Source: Candidatus Pseudobacter hemicellulosilyticus
GTDB lineage: Bacteria; Bacteroidota; Bacteroidia; Chitinophagales; Chitinophagaceae
Assembly (NCBI GenBank): GCA_029202545.1
Contig: CP119311.1
Span: forward strand, 3,224,001-3,288,000
Length of the DNA: 64,000 nt
Direction: 5' to 3'
Of this stretch, positions 34,792-43,902 are shown piece by piece (within the stretch, counting starts at the first letter, position 1; every line of letters starts with the position of its first letter). The notes beneath the pieces are model-generated. The model had not been told where the DNA came from and ran no database searches. It saw only the letters and a list, made by a program, of their open reading frames with translations. Both the position numbers and the translations under genes were made by a program.

Positions 34792-37299
34792 ATGCGATCT
34801 TTCCGGAAATATTACCTGCCATCTCTTTTCGCCTGCTGCCTTTGCAGCATGCAGCTGTTGTTGATGGGTATGGGCAGGGACGAAAGACAGATGCAGCTGG
34901 AAGGAAGGATACTAACCCGGGAAGGGCAGCCGGTGCCTGCGGTCTCCATTCGCTTCAAACACCTGTCCACCGGAACAACTACGGATGAGGAAGGACTTTT
35001 CAGGCTTGCCTGCCATCCTGGAAACTATACGCTGGTCTTCTCTCATACCGGTTTTCAGCCTCTGGAAACCGGGCTCACCGTAGCCTGGAATGAATCCGGT
35101 AAACAATCCTATGAAGTAGTGCTGGAAGAAAGAACCGTATACCTCAAAGAGGTGCTGGTGACCGGCAGGGCGCTGTCAGCCAGTCCCTCGCTGGCCAGTC
35201 TCAAACGCCATCACCGCCTCATTCCCGGCGGCAGCTCGCTGGCCCTGATGGAGCCGGCTGTGCAGCGACTGGAAACGCTGAAGGATGCACTGAAATACGA
35301 ACCGGGGGTGATCATCCAGGAATTTTTTGGCGCCAACGACCAGCCCCGCTTAAGTATCCGCGGTTCCGGTATTCAAAGCAATCCGCAGCGACGCGGTATT
35401 TATTTATTGCAGGATGGTATTCCCGTCAATTTTGCAGACGGTTCTTTTATCATCGGTGTGATGGACCCGTCCCTGGCGGCTTCGGTAGAAGTGTTCAAAG
35501 GCGCCAATGCCGCCGGTTATGGCGCAGCCACATTGGGCGGCGCCCTCAATTTCAATACCCGGACCGGCAGGCAGCAGCAGGGGCTTTCCGTCAAATCAGA
35601 AGGCGGCTCCTTTGGTTATGGCTCAGTTACTGCCCTGCTGGGCGATCAATGGGATAATAAAGATGCACACCTGGCCCTGTCAGCCAGCAGGCAGGATGGT
35701 TTCCGCCAGCACAACAGCAATAATAAAGCAGGACTTGCCGCCAACTTCGGTTACCGGGTATCGGAAAAAGTGGATACCCGCACTTACCTCAATTTTTCTC
35801 ATATTGATTTTGATGTGCCAGGGCCGCTGACCCTGACTATGATTGAAGAAGATCCTGCCCAGTTGAATAAAGGCGTAGTACTTCCTTATTCTATGGGACC
35901 GGATATCGCCCGCGATAAACCCGGCCGGGAAGCCACTGTCCTGCGCGTCAGTCACCGCATGGCTGTGCAACTGGCCGCTGAAACCGATCTTACCCTGGCG
36001 GTCTATTACCAGCATGTGCAGGATCGCTTTGTATTTCCGATCGTATTGTCCACCCAGCGTTCCGCTGGTCATGATCTCGGTGCTACCATCAGCCTGGTGC
36101 ATACCCTGGGTAAGCACCGTTTGTCAGCAGGGTTGATTGGCAGTTACGGATCCATCAGCCGCAGGGGCCATATCAATAAAGATGGACTGGACTCCTATAT
36201 GTTCAGCAAAGACAGGCTCAAAGCCGCCAACCTGACCGTTTTTGCGGAAGACGACTGGACGGTCAACCACCGCTGGCGCCTGATTGCCGGACTGCAGGCG
36301 GTGACCAATACACGCAACAGCCGGGATGTTTTTCCCGATCCGGACCTGCGGCCCTGGTATAGCCATACCTCCGGCAAATACCGCTATTTCCATTCAGACA
36401 GGATATCCCTGGATCAGCAGTATCATGCTGTCAATCCCAGGCTGGGTGCTATTTTCCAGGCAGGCCGAAAGAAAGAACTGCAGTTTTTTGGAAATATCAG
36501 TGCCAGCTATGAACCGCCCACATTTGATGAACTGGTGGGTACGGCAGTGACCGATAATATCAACACCAGCCCCAAACAGCTGTTTGCGGTCCGGCTGGAT
36601 AAACAGACTGCCCTGACAACTGAGCTGGGCAGCCGCTATGAAGGGAGCCGCTTTGGCTGGAATATTTCTCTTTACCATTCCTGGCTGCGCAACGAGTTGC
36701 TGGAAGTGAAAGATTTTGTGCTGGGCGTAAAAGAGACCAGGAACTATCCGCGCACCATACACCGGGGTATTGAGTTAGGACTTATGGCCATACCCATCCG
36801 ACGGATATTCAGTGCGTCAGGAAAAGATCAGCTGATGATCCGCGGCATGTATACCTATAGTGATTTCTATTTCAGCTCGGGAGAATATACCGGCAATAAG
36901 CTGGCCGGCGTACCGCCGCACTATATCAGCGCCTCGCTGGAATACCGGAATAAGGGACAGTTTTTTGTAGCAGCCAGCCTGGAAAGCCAGCCACAGCCTG
37001 CCTTTGTGGATCACCAGAACACCCTGGTACAACCAGCCTTTACCATTTATGGCTGCAGGATAGGGTATGAAGGCGTAAGACATTTCAGCTTTTACGTGGA
37101 AGGAAAGAATATCGGCAACAGGCATTATGCCGCCAGTTATATTATCAACGACCAGATACACCCGCCGCCAATGCCTTTCCCGGCATTCACGGTAAACAAT
37201 ATTGCTTTTTTTATGCCCGGCCCAACCCGCGCTATTTATGTGGGGGTCAGTTACCAGCTGGACAAAAGACAAAGCAATAAAAACTCAAACAAGCAGTAA
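34792..37299 (+). CDS. TonB-dependent receptor (FecA/siderophore type) with carboxypeptidase-like N-domain
   Basis: About 835 residues from ATG 34792 (MRSFRKYYLPSLFACCLCSMQLLLMG signal); an ATG at 34777 adds five residues. A carboxypeptidase-regulatory-like domain (about 37-115, 'LEGRILTREGQPVPAVSIRFKH') is followed by a plug ('LKDALKYEPGVIIQEFFGANDQPRLSIRGSGIQ', 'GANAAGYGAATLGGALNF') and a 22-strand barrel ending 'RAIYVGVSYQL'. The barrel resembles ferric-siderophore receptors rather than SusC (no SusD next to it, about 835 instead of 1000+ residues). It leads an operon with a methyltransferase 15 bp downstream, lipoproteins and a second receptor. Metal-chelate uptake is the likely role. Confidence 0.85.
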   Translation: MRSFRKYYLPSLFACCLCSMQLLLMGMGRDERQMQLEGRILTREGQPVPAVSIRFKHLSTGTTTDEEGLFRLACHPGNYTLVFSHTGFQPLETGLTVAWNESGKQSYEVVLEERTVYLKEVLVTGRALSASPSLASLKRHHRLIPGGSSLALMEPAVQRLETLKDALKYEPGVIIQEFFGANDQPRLSIRGSGIQSNPQRRGIYLLQDGIPVNFADGSFIIGVMDPSLAASVEVFKGANAAGYGAATLGGALNFNTRTGRQQQGLSVKSEGGSFGYGSVTALLGDQWDNKDAHLALSASRQDGFRQHNSNNKAGLAANFGYRVSEKVDTRTYLNFSHIDFDVPGPLTLTMIEEDPAQLNKGVVLPYSMGPDIARDKPGREATVLRVSHRMAVQLAAETDLTLAVYYQHVQDRFVFPIVLSTQRSAGHDLGATISLVHTLGKHRLSAGLIGSYGSISRRGHINKDGLDSYMFSKDRLKAANLTVFAEDDWTVNHRWRLIAGLQAVTNTRNSRDVFPDPDLRPWYSHTSGKYRYFHSDRISLDQQYHAVNPRLGAIFQAGRKKELQFFGNISASYEPPTFDELVGTAVTDNINTSPKQLFAVRLDKQTALTTELGSRYEGSRFGWNISLYHSWLRNELLEVKDFVLGVKETRNYPRTIHRGIELGLMAIPIRRIFSASGKDQLMIRGMYTYSDFYFSSGEYTGNKLAGVPPHYISASLEYRNKGQFFVAASLESQPQPAFVDHQNTLVQPAFTIYGCRIGYEGVRHFSFYVEGKNIGNRHYAASYIINDQIHPPPMPFPAFTVNNIAFFMPGPTRAIYVGVSYQLDKRQSNKNSNKQ

Positions 37300-37314
37300 A
37301 AAAATAACCCAGTT

Positions 37315-38094
37315 ATGGCAATAGAATTACAACTGAATCAAAAACAGGGACACTGGATACTGGCCCGTGTAGGGAAAAGAGTATTACGCCCGGGCGGCAG
37401 GGAACTGACCCGCGTGCTGATTGATAATATGGATATCGGGACCGCCGATGATGTGGTGGAATTTGCGCCGGGATTAGGTTTTACCGCTTCGCTGACCTGT
37501 GCCCGCAAACCCAGCAGTTATACCGGCGTGGATAACAACCAGGAGGCTGCTGCGCTGGCCGCCAGGAATATACGGTATGACCGGGTGAAAATGATTGTGG
37601 CAGATGCTGCCGAAACCACGCTGCCGGATGCCTGTGCTACCAGGGTATACGGGGAAGCTATGCTGACCATGCAATCGCTGGAGCATAAAAAAGCCATTAT
37701 CCGGGAAGCCGCCCGTCTGCTCAGGCCCGGTGGTTATTATGGCATCCATGAAATGGGCCTCAAGCCGGACAATATCAGTGAGGCCATCAAACAAAGTGTA
37801 TACAAGGAGATCAGTGCCAATATCCGTGTCCCTGCACGTCCCCTGACAACTGCCGAATGGGTGGCGCTGATGGAAGGAGAAGGTTTTGAAGTGGTCAGCG
37901 TGCATCATAATCCCATGCACCTGCTGGAGCCCAAAAGAGTGATCCAGGATGAAGGCTTTTTCCGCACGCTGAAGATTGTATACAATGTGCTGACGCATGC
38001 TGATCTGCGGCAACGTATAAAAACCATGCGCAGGACATTTAAAAAACACGAAAGTAATATCAATGCCATTGCTATTGTGGCGCGTAAAGTATAA
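37315..38094 (+). CDS. Class I SAM-dependent methyltransferase
   Basis: A 259-residue cytosolic enzyme with a Rossmann methyltransferase fold: motif I 'VVEFAPGLGFTASL' (about 47-60), acidic end of strand 2 'YTGVDNN' (about 69), motif 'MIVADAAETTLPDACATRVYGEAML' and 'LLRPGGYYGIHEMGL' (about 138-152). It is closest to type-11 small-molecule methyltransferases. It is placed 15 bp after the TonB receptor and directly before lipoprotein genes, so it probably works on something linked to the imported ligand, for example a chelator or tetrapyrrole. Substrate unknown. Confidence 0.82.
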   Translation: MAIELQLNQKQGHWILARVGKRVLRPGGRELTRVLIDNMDIGTADDVVEFAPGLGFTASLTCARKPSSYTGVDNNQEAAALAARNIRYDRVKMIVADAAETTLPDACATRVYGEAMLTMQSLEHKKAIIREAARLLRPGGYYGIHEMGLKPDNISEAIKQSVYKEISANIRVPARPLTTAEWVALMEGEGFEVVSVHHNPMHLLEPKRVIQDEGFFRTLKIVYNVLTHADLRQRIKTMRRTFKKHESNINAIAIVARKV

Positions 38095-38100
38095 GTGAGT

Positions 38101-38661
38101 ATGAAGAAATACCTGTTATACCTGTTGCTGCCGTTGCTGCTGGCCTGTTCCAAGGATGATCATTATTCACCGGACCTGGAAAATCCCGGTCTGTTGCCTG
38201 ATAAAGGCGATTACCAGGATGAGGACCATGGTACGCAGGCGCTGGCCGAAGAAATAGCAGGTCAGTTCAGCAGTGAGATCGGCATGATCTATTACGATGC
38301 AGAGACCCGCAGCATACCGCAGCTATACCTGACAAGAGGAAGCAGTACTGTAACAGTGGCTGCCCTTCCCAGCGGTGCTGTGGACATCAGCTTTGAGCGC
38401 TTCAATACGGTCTTTATGCCGCTGCAGCTGTCGGTCCGCATAAAGACCCTGCTGGAAGCCCGCGGCGATACCCTGTTCCTGCGTGGTACGGACGGGATCA
38501 TCCGCACCAGCTCCGGTAGCGGCGCTATTGGCCAGCCACTACCGGAAAGTGACGACGGGGAACTGACCGGTATTTATGTACGAACCAAAAAGGAGCTGAA
38601 GTTATTGATAGACCTGATGCTGCCCATACCGGTGAAAGCGTCAGTGGAAGGAACCAGATAA
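38101..38661 (+). CDS. Calycin-like surface lipoprotein
   Basis: A 186-residue lipoprotein (ATG 38101, signal 'LLYLLLPLLLAC' + SKDD). The part from about residue 60 shows strands of a calycin-like beta-barrel: 'GAVDISFERFNTVFMPLQLSVRI', 'GDTLFLRGTDGII' and 'LLIDLMLPIPVKASVEGT'. The same pattern recurs in the last lipoprotein of this cluster (46209-46772), pointing to paralogues. In Bacteroides, calycin-like lipoproteins occur near haem and iron uptake genes. Ligand unknown; similarity judged by eye. Confidence 0.6.
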   Translation: MKKYLLYLLLPLLLACSKDDHYSPDLENPGLLPDKGDYQDEDHGTQALAEEIAGQFSSEIGMIYYDAETRSIPQLYLTRGSSTVTVAALPSGAVDISFERFNTVFMPLQLSVRIKTLLEARGDTLFLRGTDGIIRTSSGSGAIGQPLPESDDGELTGIYVRTKKELKLLIDLMLPIPVKASVEGTR

Positions 38662-38684
38662 ACCATTTAAAAAAACACCCTTCA

Positions 38685-39689
38685 ATGAGATACATACACA
38701 GACAGACCGGGCTTTTCCTGTTACTCGCCCTGGCCATATTCAGCGCCTGTAATAAAGAGCTGGACCTTGATGATGAAACAAAACTGCTGCTGGACAAGCA
38801 GGAAAAGCTGGAGCAGCTGGATTCCCTGTTCGCACTGGCCTTCCGGGATCCTGTAAAGGCAGAAACAGACTATTATAATTTTGTGATGGAAGAGCTGGTG
38901 ACAGCTGACCAGAATTTCCTGGTGAACAGTGATGTGCAGGCCCGGAATACTTTTACTGACCTGGCCATCCGCCTGAATAAACATTTTAAAGAATTGGCGG
39001 ATACCTTTCAGTCCACCAGCCTTTTTGACCTGTACAAAGCAAGGTTTGAGAATATCCTCCTGAATCAGTCCCTGCATGGAGAGATCCCGCACCTGCTGAA
39101 GAAAGGGGAACAGCTGAAGTTGTTCAATGATAAAATGGCGGAGATAGATGCCTTCTTCAGCAGCAGGATAGCAGCCTTTAAAAGCAATAGCCCGGCAGAC
39201 AATGCCATTACGGATAAAAACTGGGCGCTCAGCACATCCGCTTTCAGCTTTGATCCTTTTAAGATCTATGCCATCAATTTTGATTTTGTGCTGAAGACGG
39301 ACAGGACCATGGAGCTGAACAATTTCTTCTTCAGCCCGCATATTCCCAGACCCGGCACGCTGGCTGGCGAGCAGTATGAAGGCAACGGCTTTAACGTCAA
39401 TGGCGGCTCCCTGCTGTCAGCCAAAGAATATGCTGTGTACAACAATAAGATCTGTTTCTATTTTTACCTGAAGAACGATTATGATGTGCTGAACCAGACC
39501 GGTAAGCTGGAAAGGTACTGGTATTATGAATACCAGTACGAAGTAGTGAATGGTCAGCTGCTGCTGACCAAACCAAGGATAGGATTTTATATGTATCCCG
39601 CGATCAGGTATGCCGGCTATGATGATCCTGCTTTCCAGGAGCTGTATCTGCCTGCCCTGCAGAACGGGTATACCTTATCTGCAAAATAA
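38685..39689 (+). CDS. Lipoprotein of unknown function
   Basis: A 334-residue lipoprotein with signal 'GLFLLLALAIFSAC' followed by NKELDLDDE. The first third is charged and alpha-helical ('LDKQEKLEQLDSLFALAF'), the rest mixed with aromatic-rich strands ('KICFYFYLKNDYDVL', 'YWYYEYQYEVV'). I recognise no family; a putative substrate-binding or peptidase-like role would be a guess. It is between two small lipoproteins in the receptor operon, with gaps of 23 and 6 bp, so it very likely works with them at the cell surface. Confidence 0.7.
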   Translation: MRYIHRQTGLFLLLALAIFSACNKELDLDDETKLLLDKQEKLEQLDSLFALAFRDPVKAETDYYNFVMEELVTADQNFLVNSDVQARNTFTDLAIRLNKHFKELADTFQSTSLFDLYKARFENILLNQSLHGEIPHLLKKGEQLKLFNDKMAEIDAFFSSRIAAFKSNSPADNAITDKNWALSTSAFSFDPFKIYAINFDFVLKTDRTMELNNFFFSPHIPRPGTLAGEQYEGNGFNVNGGSLLSAKEYAVYNNKICFYFYLKNDYDVLNQTGKLERYWYYEYQYEVVNGQLLLTKPRIGFYMYPAIRYAGYDDPAFQELYLPALQNGYTLSAK

Positions 39690-39695
39690 GCCCAC

Positions 39696-40274
39696 ATGAA
39701 ACATACAGGTTATATGCTCCTGCTGTCAGTATTGCTGCTCTCCTGCAGCAAGCGGGAGTTTGACAAGGATGCAGATTTTACCAATGGATCCACTGATGCT
39801 GTCTGGGCTGATAATGCCCTGCTGTTCACCAAAATATTCCGGATGAATACAGCCGGTGACCTATTATGGTTTGATATCCGGAACGAGATCGCCTCCTTTT
39901 CAAAACCTTCCATCAGTCTCACTTTTAGCGATAATGGGGTAGGGCGGTTTAAAAAGATTGACCTGCGTGGAAGGCTGTACCGCTACGAGCAGGGGACGGA
40001 GGAACTCCGTTTTGTGAACATACCTCTTGATGTGTTTGGCACTGAACTTAATGCCGACTTGGTATTTACTTTTCGCCGCAAACAAAAGGAGGGTTGTGAG
40101 CTGATCACTGATGTCAATAGCCAGCAGGAATGTGAACGGACCTATGTGCTGGTATTGAAAGGACTTGATTTTACGGAGCCGGACCTCTTTGTGACGCCGG
40201 ATAATATAGCCCAATACAATGGACGGACCCTGCTTTTGTCTGCTTTATCGGGGGAGTTAAGCGGGATGAATTAA
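39696..40274 (+). CDS. Small lipoprotein of unknown function
   Basis: A 192-residue lipoprotein with signal 'MLLLSVLLLSC' + SKREFD. It is beta-rich ('KPSISLTFSDNGVGRFKKIDLRGRLYRYEQG') and has two cysteines in the mature part ('EGCELITDVNSQQECERT') that could form a disulfide. No family recognised. It begins 6 bp after the previous lipoprotein and ends 9 bp before the haem-type receptor, which suggests tight co-expression with that receptor, perhaps as its surface partner. Confidence 0.65.
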   Translation: MKHTGYMLLLSVLLLSCSKREFDKDADFTNGSTDAVWADNALLFTKIFRMNTAGDLLWFDIRNEIASFSKPSISLTFSDNGVGRFKKIDLRGRLYRYEQGTEELRFVNIPLDVFGTELNADLVFTFRRKQKEGCELITDVNSQQECERTYVLVLKGLDFTEPDLFVTPDNIAQYNGRTLLLSALSGELSGMN

Positions 40275-40283
40275 TTAATTGTT

Positions 40284-42734
40284 ATGCGAAGAAAGTTTGT
40301 ATATCTGTTGCTGCTGCTGCCCTTGCGCTGGGCTGATCTGTCCGCACAGGTGGGAGTAAAAGATACTTTGCCAGGCACTGATTCGCTGCGCATCCGGGAG
40401 CTGGAGGAAGTCACCATCCAGGGTGTAAAACGAAAAAGGGAAATAGGCGCCGTGCGGGTGGGCCAAAAGCAGCTGGCCATTGAAATGACCACGGATCTCC
40501 GGGACCTGGTCCGCTACACACCGGGGGTTGGTATATCTTATGCCGGTTCCCGGGGCGGCAACCGGGGTTTCGCTATCCGGGGTGTGGAGGCTAACCGGGT
40601 TGCCATCAGTGTGGATGGCCTTCTGCAGCCTGAGATCCATGAGAACATGGTGTTCAGCGCCTACGGCCTGTCCAATGCTTCCCGTATTGAGTTTGATCCC
40701 AATTTTGTTTCGGCCATTGATATCCAGAAAGGAGCCGCCTCTTTTGCCGTAGGCTCCGGCGCCCTGGGTGGCGCTGTCAATTATACTACCAGGAAAGCAT
40801 CGGACCTGATAGGGAAGGACAAAGATTTTGGCGCCCTTGCACAGGCTTCCTATAACAGCAAGGATGACCTGCGGATGGTGCTGGCCGGTGCTGCGGTAAA
40901 AAAAGGCAAATGGGAAGGCCTGGCCATGTTTGCCCGCCGGGAAGGTGGCGCTATCAATAATTTTGAATACGGAAAGCTGAGTCGCAATATCACTTCTACC
41001 CGCGTTGATCCCATGGACTATACCCAGCATACTTTCCTGGGTAAGATCGGTTACCAGCTTTCGGTTGAACACCGTTTCGATCTCTCCTATTTCCTGCTGG
41101 ACAAAAAAGTGGATGCGGAGATCTGGTCGCAGGAACCGCTGGATATCTTTACCTCAGCTGATAAGCCATATTATTATTCCCATGACCAGACCCTTAGCAA
41201 GTCTTATACGTTCAGCTATGCCTATACGCCGGTAGGAGGATGGATAGAGAAGCTGGGTGTGGCTGCCAATCTGCAGCAATCCTACCTCGATGCAAGGACC
41301 TGGTCAGAATATTATCGTCCCAATTTTTTTGATAACGGCAATTTTAACCTGGTGTATGAAGGGCGGCGCGATAAATACCGGGGCCAGGAGATCAGGGACA
41401 GGGTGGCCAGGCTGACGGTGGAGATGAAAGAATGGTCTTCGCGAATTGCCGGTAAGCACCAGCTCAGTGCCACCGGTACTGTCACCGGGAAATACAATGA
41501 TAACCGGAATGTGGATGTAGAGCGGCCCCGTGCTTCCAATGAAGTAGATGGCTATACTATCCGTATGGGCCGGCGTTATGCCTTTGGCGAGGAGATGGGT
41601 ACTTTCACCAATGCCTATTCCTTCCAGCGGCCCGTAGCCCGTACCGGTTACCAGTTCAGCCTGCTGGATAAAATAAAAGCCAGTTCCAGGCTGAGTGTCG
41701 GCCTGGGCGTCCGCTATGATCATTTCCAGACCCGCGACCGCAACCCTGATCATGCCAATGATACCTATTACATGGATCACCTGATGCGCAACCTGCAGGA
41801 TATAAAAATGCCGGATGCCGCCATTGATGATCAGCAGCAGGGTGTATCCTGGCTGGCCACCGCTAACTACCATTTCCATGAGTATTTCCAGCTGGGCTAT
41901 AAATATGCTACCGGCTTCCGGGTGCCTACGCCTGAAGAGCAGTACTTCCAGTATTTTTCCTCCTGGCCCTCTTTTCTGGTGCTATCCAACCCGGACCTGC
42001 AGCCGGAGAGGTCGCAGAACCATGAAATTGAAATAGCCGGCTCGGGCAGACTGGTAACTTATACACTGGGACTGTATACCACTGCGTACAGCAATTTTAT
42101 TGATGTGGAACAGGGCACCATTGAGGTGACCAGCGCGCTGGATAACAGTCGCAGGAACCTTTCCTATTCCCGCAATGTGAACCGGAGATCCGCCAGGCTG
42201 CGCGGTATTGATGCCCGTATGTTCTGGGAGTTGCGCGAGGTCTGGGCGCCCCTGCAGGGCTTCAGTCTGACCACCGCTGTGAGCTACGCAAAAGGCACTA
42301 CCTCCTATGGCACCAGCATGCTGGCCGTACAACCCCTCACCGGATTGCTGGCCCTGGATTACCTGGCTAAAAAAGAAAAATGGTATGCCAGCGTGAAGCT
42401 GAACCTGTTCGGGGCAAAGGACAGAACGGATACCCGCTTTATAGAAAAAACCGCCAGCAAGGAAGTGCAGCGCAGTTTCCCATCCCTCTTCCTGCAGGAC
42501 GCCAGCACAGTGGACCTGCTGGGCTACTACCGGGTGCTGCCAAAGCTGACGCTGCGGGCAGGTGTATACAATATTTTCAACCGGCAATACTGGCGCTGGG
42601 ACGATCTGCGTCAGCTGACCAATCCTGCCTTGCTGCCCCATATAGATAATTTTCTCCGGGAAGGAACAAAGTCCATTACCCGGTTCTCTCAACCGAAAAG
42701 GTATTTCAGTATAAGCATTGAATTAAGTATTTAA
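40284..42734 (+). CDS. TonB-dependent haem-type receptor
   Basis: An 816-residue outer-membrane receptor with signal 'FVYLLLLLPLRWADLSAQ'. The plug has 'ELEEVTIQG' (TonB-box-like region) and 'FDPNFVSAIDIQKGAASFAVGSGALGGAVNYTTR'. In the barrel 'TGFRVPTPEEQYFQYF' followed about 15 residues later by 'LSNPDLQPERS' matches the FRAP ... NP[DN]L boxes seen in haem and haemoglobin receptors (HmuR, HemR, HasR). It ends 'YFSISIELSI'. The neighbours are lipoproteins of lipocalin/calycin type, which fit haem capture. Haem is inferred from the boxes; a different chelate is possible. Confidence 0.8.
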   Translation: MRRKFVYLLLLLPLRWADLSAQVGVKDTLPGTDSLRIRELEEVTIQGVKRKREIGAVRVGQKQLAIEMTTDLRDLVRYTPGVGISYAGSRGGNRGFAIRGVEANRVAISVDGLLQPEIHENMVFSAYGLSNASRIEFDPNFVSAIDIQKGAASFAVGSGALGGAVNYTTRKASDLIGKDKDFGALAQASYNSKDDLRMVLAGAAVKKGKWEGLAMFARREGGAINNFEYGKLSRNITSTRVDPMDYTQHTFLGKIGYQLSVEHRFDLSYFLLDKKVDAEIWSQEPLDIFTSADKPYYYSHDQTLSKSYTFSYAYTPVGGWIEKLGVAANLQQSYLDARTWSEYYRPNFFDNGNFNLVYEGRRDKYRGQEIRDRVARLTVEMKEWSSRIAGKHQLSATGTVTGKYNDNRNVDVERPRASNEVDGYTIRMGRRYAFGEEMGTFTNAYSFQRPVARTGYQFSLLDKIKASSRLSVGLGVRYDHFQTRDRNPDHANDTYYMDHLMRNLQDIKMPDAAIDDQQQGVSWLATANYHFHEYFQLGYKYATGFRVPTPEEQYFQYFSSWPSFLVLSNPDLQPERSQNHEIEIAGSGRLVTYTLGLYTTAYSNFIDVEQGTIEVTSALDNSRRNLSYSRNVNRRSARLRGIDARMFWELREVWAPLQGFSLTTAVSYAKGTTSYGTSMLAVQPLTGLLALDYLAKKEKWYASVKLNLFGAKDRTDTRFIEKTASKEVQRSFPSLFLQDASTVDLLGYYRVLPKLTLRAGVYNIFNRQYWRWDDLRQLTNPALLPHIDNFLREGTKSITRFSQPKRYFSISIELSI

Positions 42735-42750
42735 CCAATAAAGAAAAGTA

Positions 42751-43881
42751 ATGAAGAAACAAATAGCCATGCTGGTGTTTGCACTGGTCATCATAGTTGC
42801 CGGCTGTAAGAAAGAGGAAGTAGTGCTATACAATACACAGCCTACACCCAACCTGGATAATCCGGTGATCCAGAAGCTGAGCATTGGGACCTGGTACCGG
42901 GAGGGGATGTCCGCTTCTAAGGAAGAATGGACCAGCATGGACAATATTCCCAAGCCCTCGGAAGCCATGGCTTCCATCCTGTATGCCATGGCCTGGCGGA
43001 GCATCTCCATCTACAGGGATGGCACTTCGGTCATGCTGTTCACGCCGCCTATGTTCACCAATGCCTATATCCATTGCAAGGGGACCTGGAAGGTTTCGGA
43101 AACAGAGGAGAATACCATTATTATGACCATCAAGACGCCTGTGTCCAATGCTACCCTGAAGCTGAAAGTGCTGAACCTGGAAACAAAGGAAAATGTGGGC
43201 TACCTGAAAGCCTCGCTGGATTTCGGGAACCGGCTTATTACCGCCAGCCTGGTTAACAGTAATCCCTTCAGCTGGGCTACGCCGGAAGAGGTGGAAGCCA
43301 TGGATTACAGCTGGTTTGCCGCACAGTCAGTATCCAATACGGTTTTGTCCGAATCAGATGTGCTGGGCGCCTGGTCCTCCGCTTCTTTTACTACGGAGAA
43401 CAGGGAGAAATATCCTAAAGAATACATTGTTCGCTCCACCTATATAGAAGACCTGCTGGCGCAGACGCCAAATTTCCTGGGTGGCATCCGTTTCAACCTG
43501 CAGTCCGGCGGTAAGGCCGCCATTGCGTATCCCGACAGCTATTTTGCTGAGCTGGACCTGGACAAACAGGTACTCTCAGACGCCAGCTGGAAGCTGAAAG
43601 GGAACAAGCTCATTATTGAGACCGATGAGGAATATTTCTACAGTTTCGGAGAGCTGCTCTTTGGGTTTTCCGTGCATGCAACGGGGATCAGGCAGTTGGG
43701 GATGGCCGGGATCATGCCCATCCGGATCCAGCAAAACCGCTATTATATTATTGAGATCATCAGCCGGGAAGCGCATGGCAACTGGTGCCGCATCACCACC
43801 AATGATGCTGTGTTCAATGCCTTCCTGTTCAAATCATCCGTTGATCTCCAGAACAGCATCAATATCCGGGAAATTTTCTAA
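42751..43881 (+). CDS. Lipoprotein with two lipocalin-like repeats
   Basis: A 376-residue lipoprotein (signal 'MLVFALVIIVAGC' + KKEE). It seems to hold two lipocalin-like units: 'LSIGTWYREG ... GTWKVSETEENTIIMTI' (about 45-150) and 'VLGAWSSAS ... GIRFNLQSGGKAAIAYPDS ... DASWKLKGNKLIIET' (about 205-295), each with the pattern G-W, strand, W-x-hydrophobic. It starts 16 bp after the haem-type receptor. A surface binding role for haem or another small hydrophobic ligand fits the fold and place; not demonstrated. Confidence 0.6.
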   Translation: MKKQIAMLVFALVIIVAGCKKEEVVLYNTQPTPNLDNPVIQKLSIGTWYREGMSASKEEWTSMDNIPKPSEAMASILYAMAWRSISIYRDGTSVMLFTPPMFTNAYIHCKGTWKVSETEENTIIMTIKTPVSNATLKLKVLNLETKENVGYLKASLDFGNRLITASLVNSNPFSWATPEEVEAMDYSWFAAQSVSNTVLSESDVLGAWSSASFTTENREKYPKEYIVRSTYIEDLLAQTPNFLGGIRFNLQSGGKAAIAYPDSYFAELDLDKQVLSDASWKLKGNKLIIETDEEYFYSFGELLFGFSVHATGIRQLGMAGIMPIRIQQNRYYIIEIISREAHGNWCRITTNDAVFNAFLFKSSVDLQNSINIREIF

Positions 43882-43902
43882 CGCATGGTGATCCTTTAAA
43901 AA

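Noticed and set aside
34792..37299. SusC assignment for the first TonB receptor of the iron-like cluster
   Set aside because: No SusD gene follows, the barrel is shorter than in SusC proteins, and the plug lacks the 'LKDA...YG.RGANGV' SusC signature.
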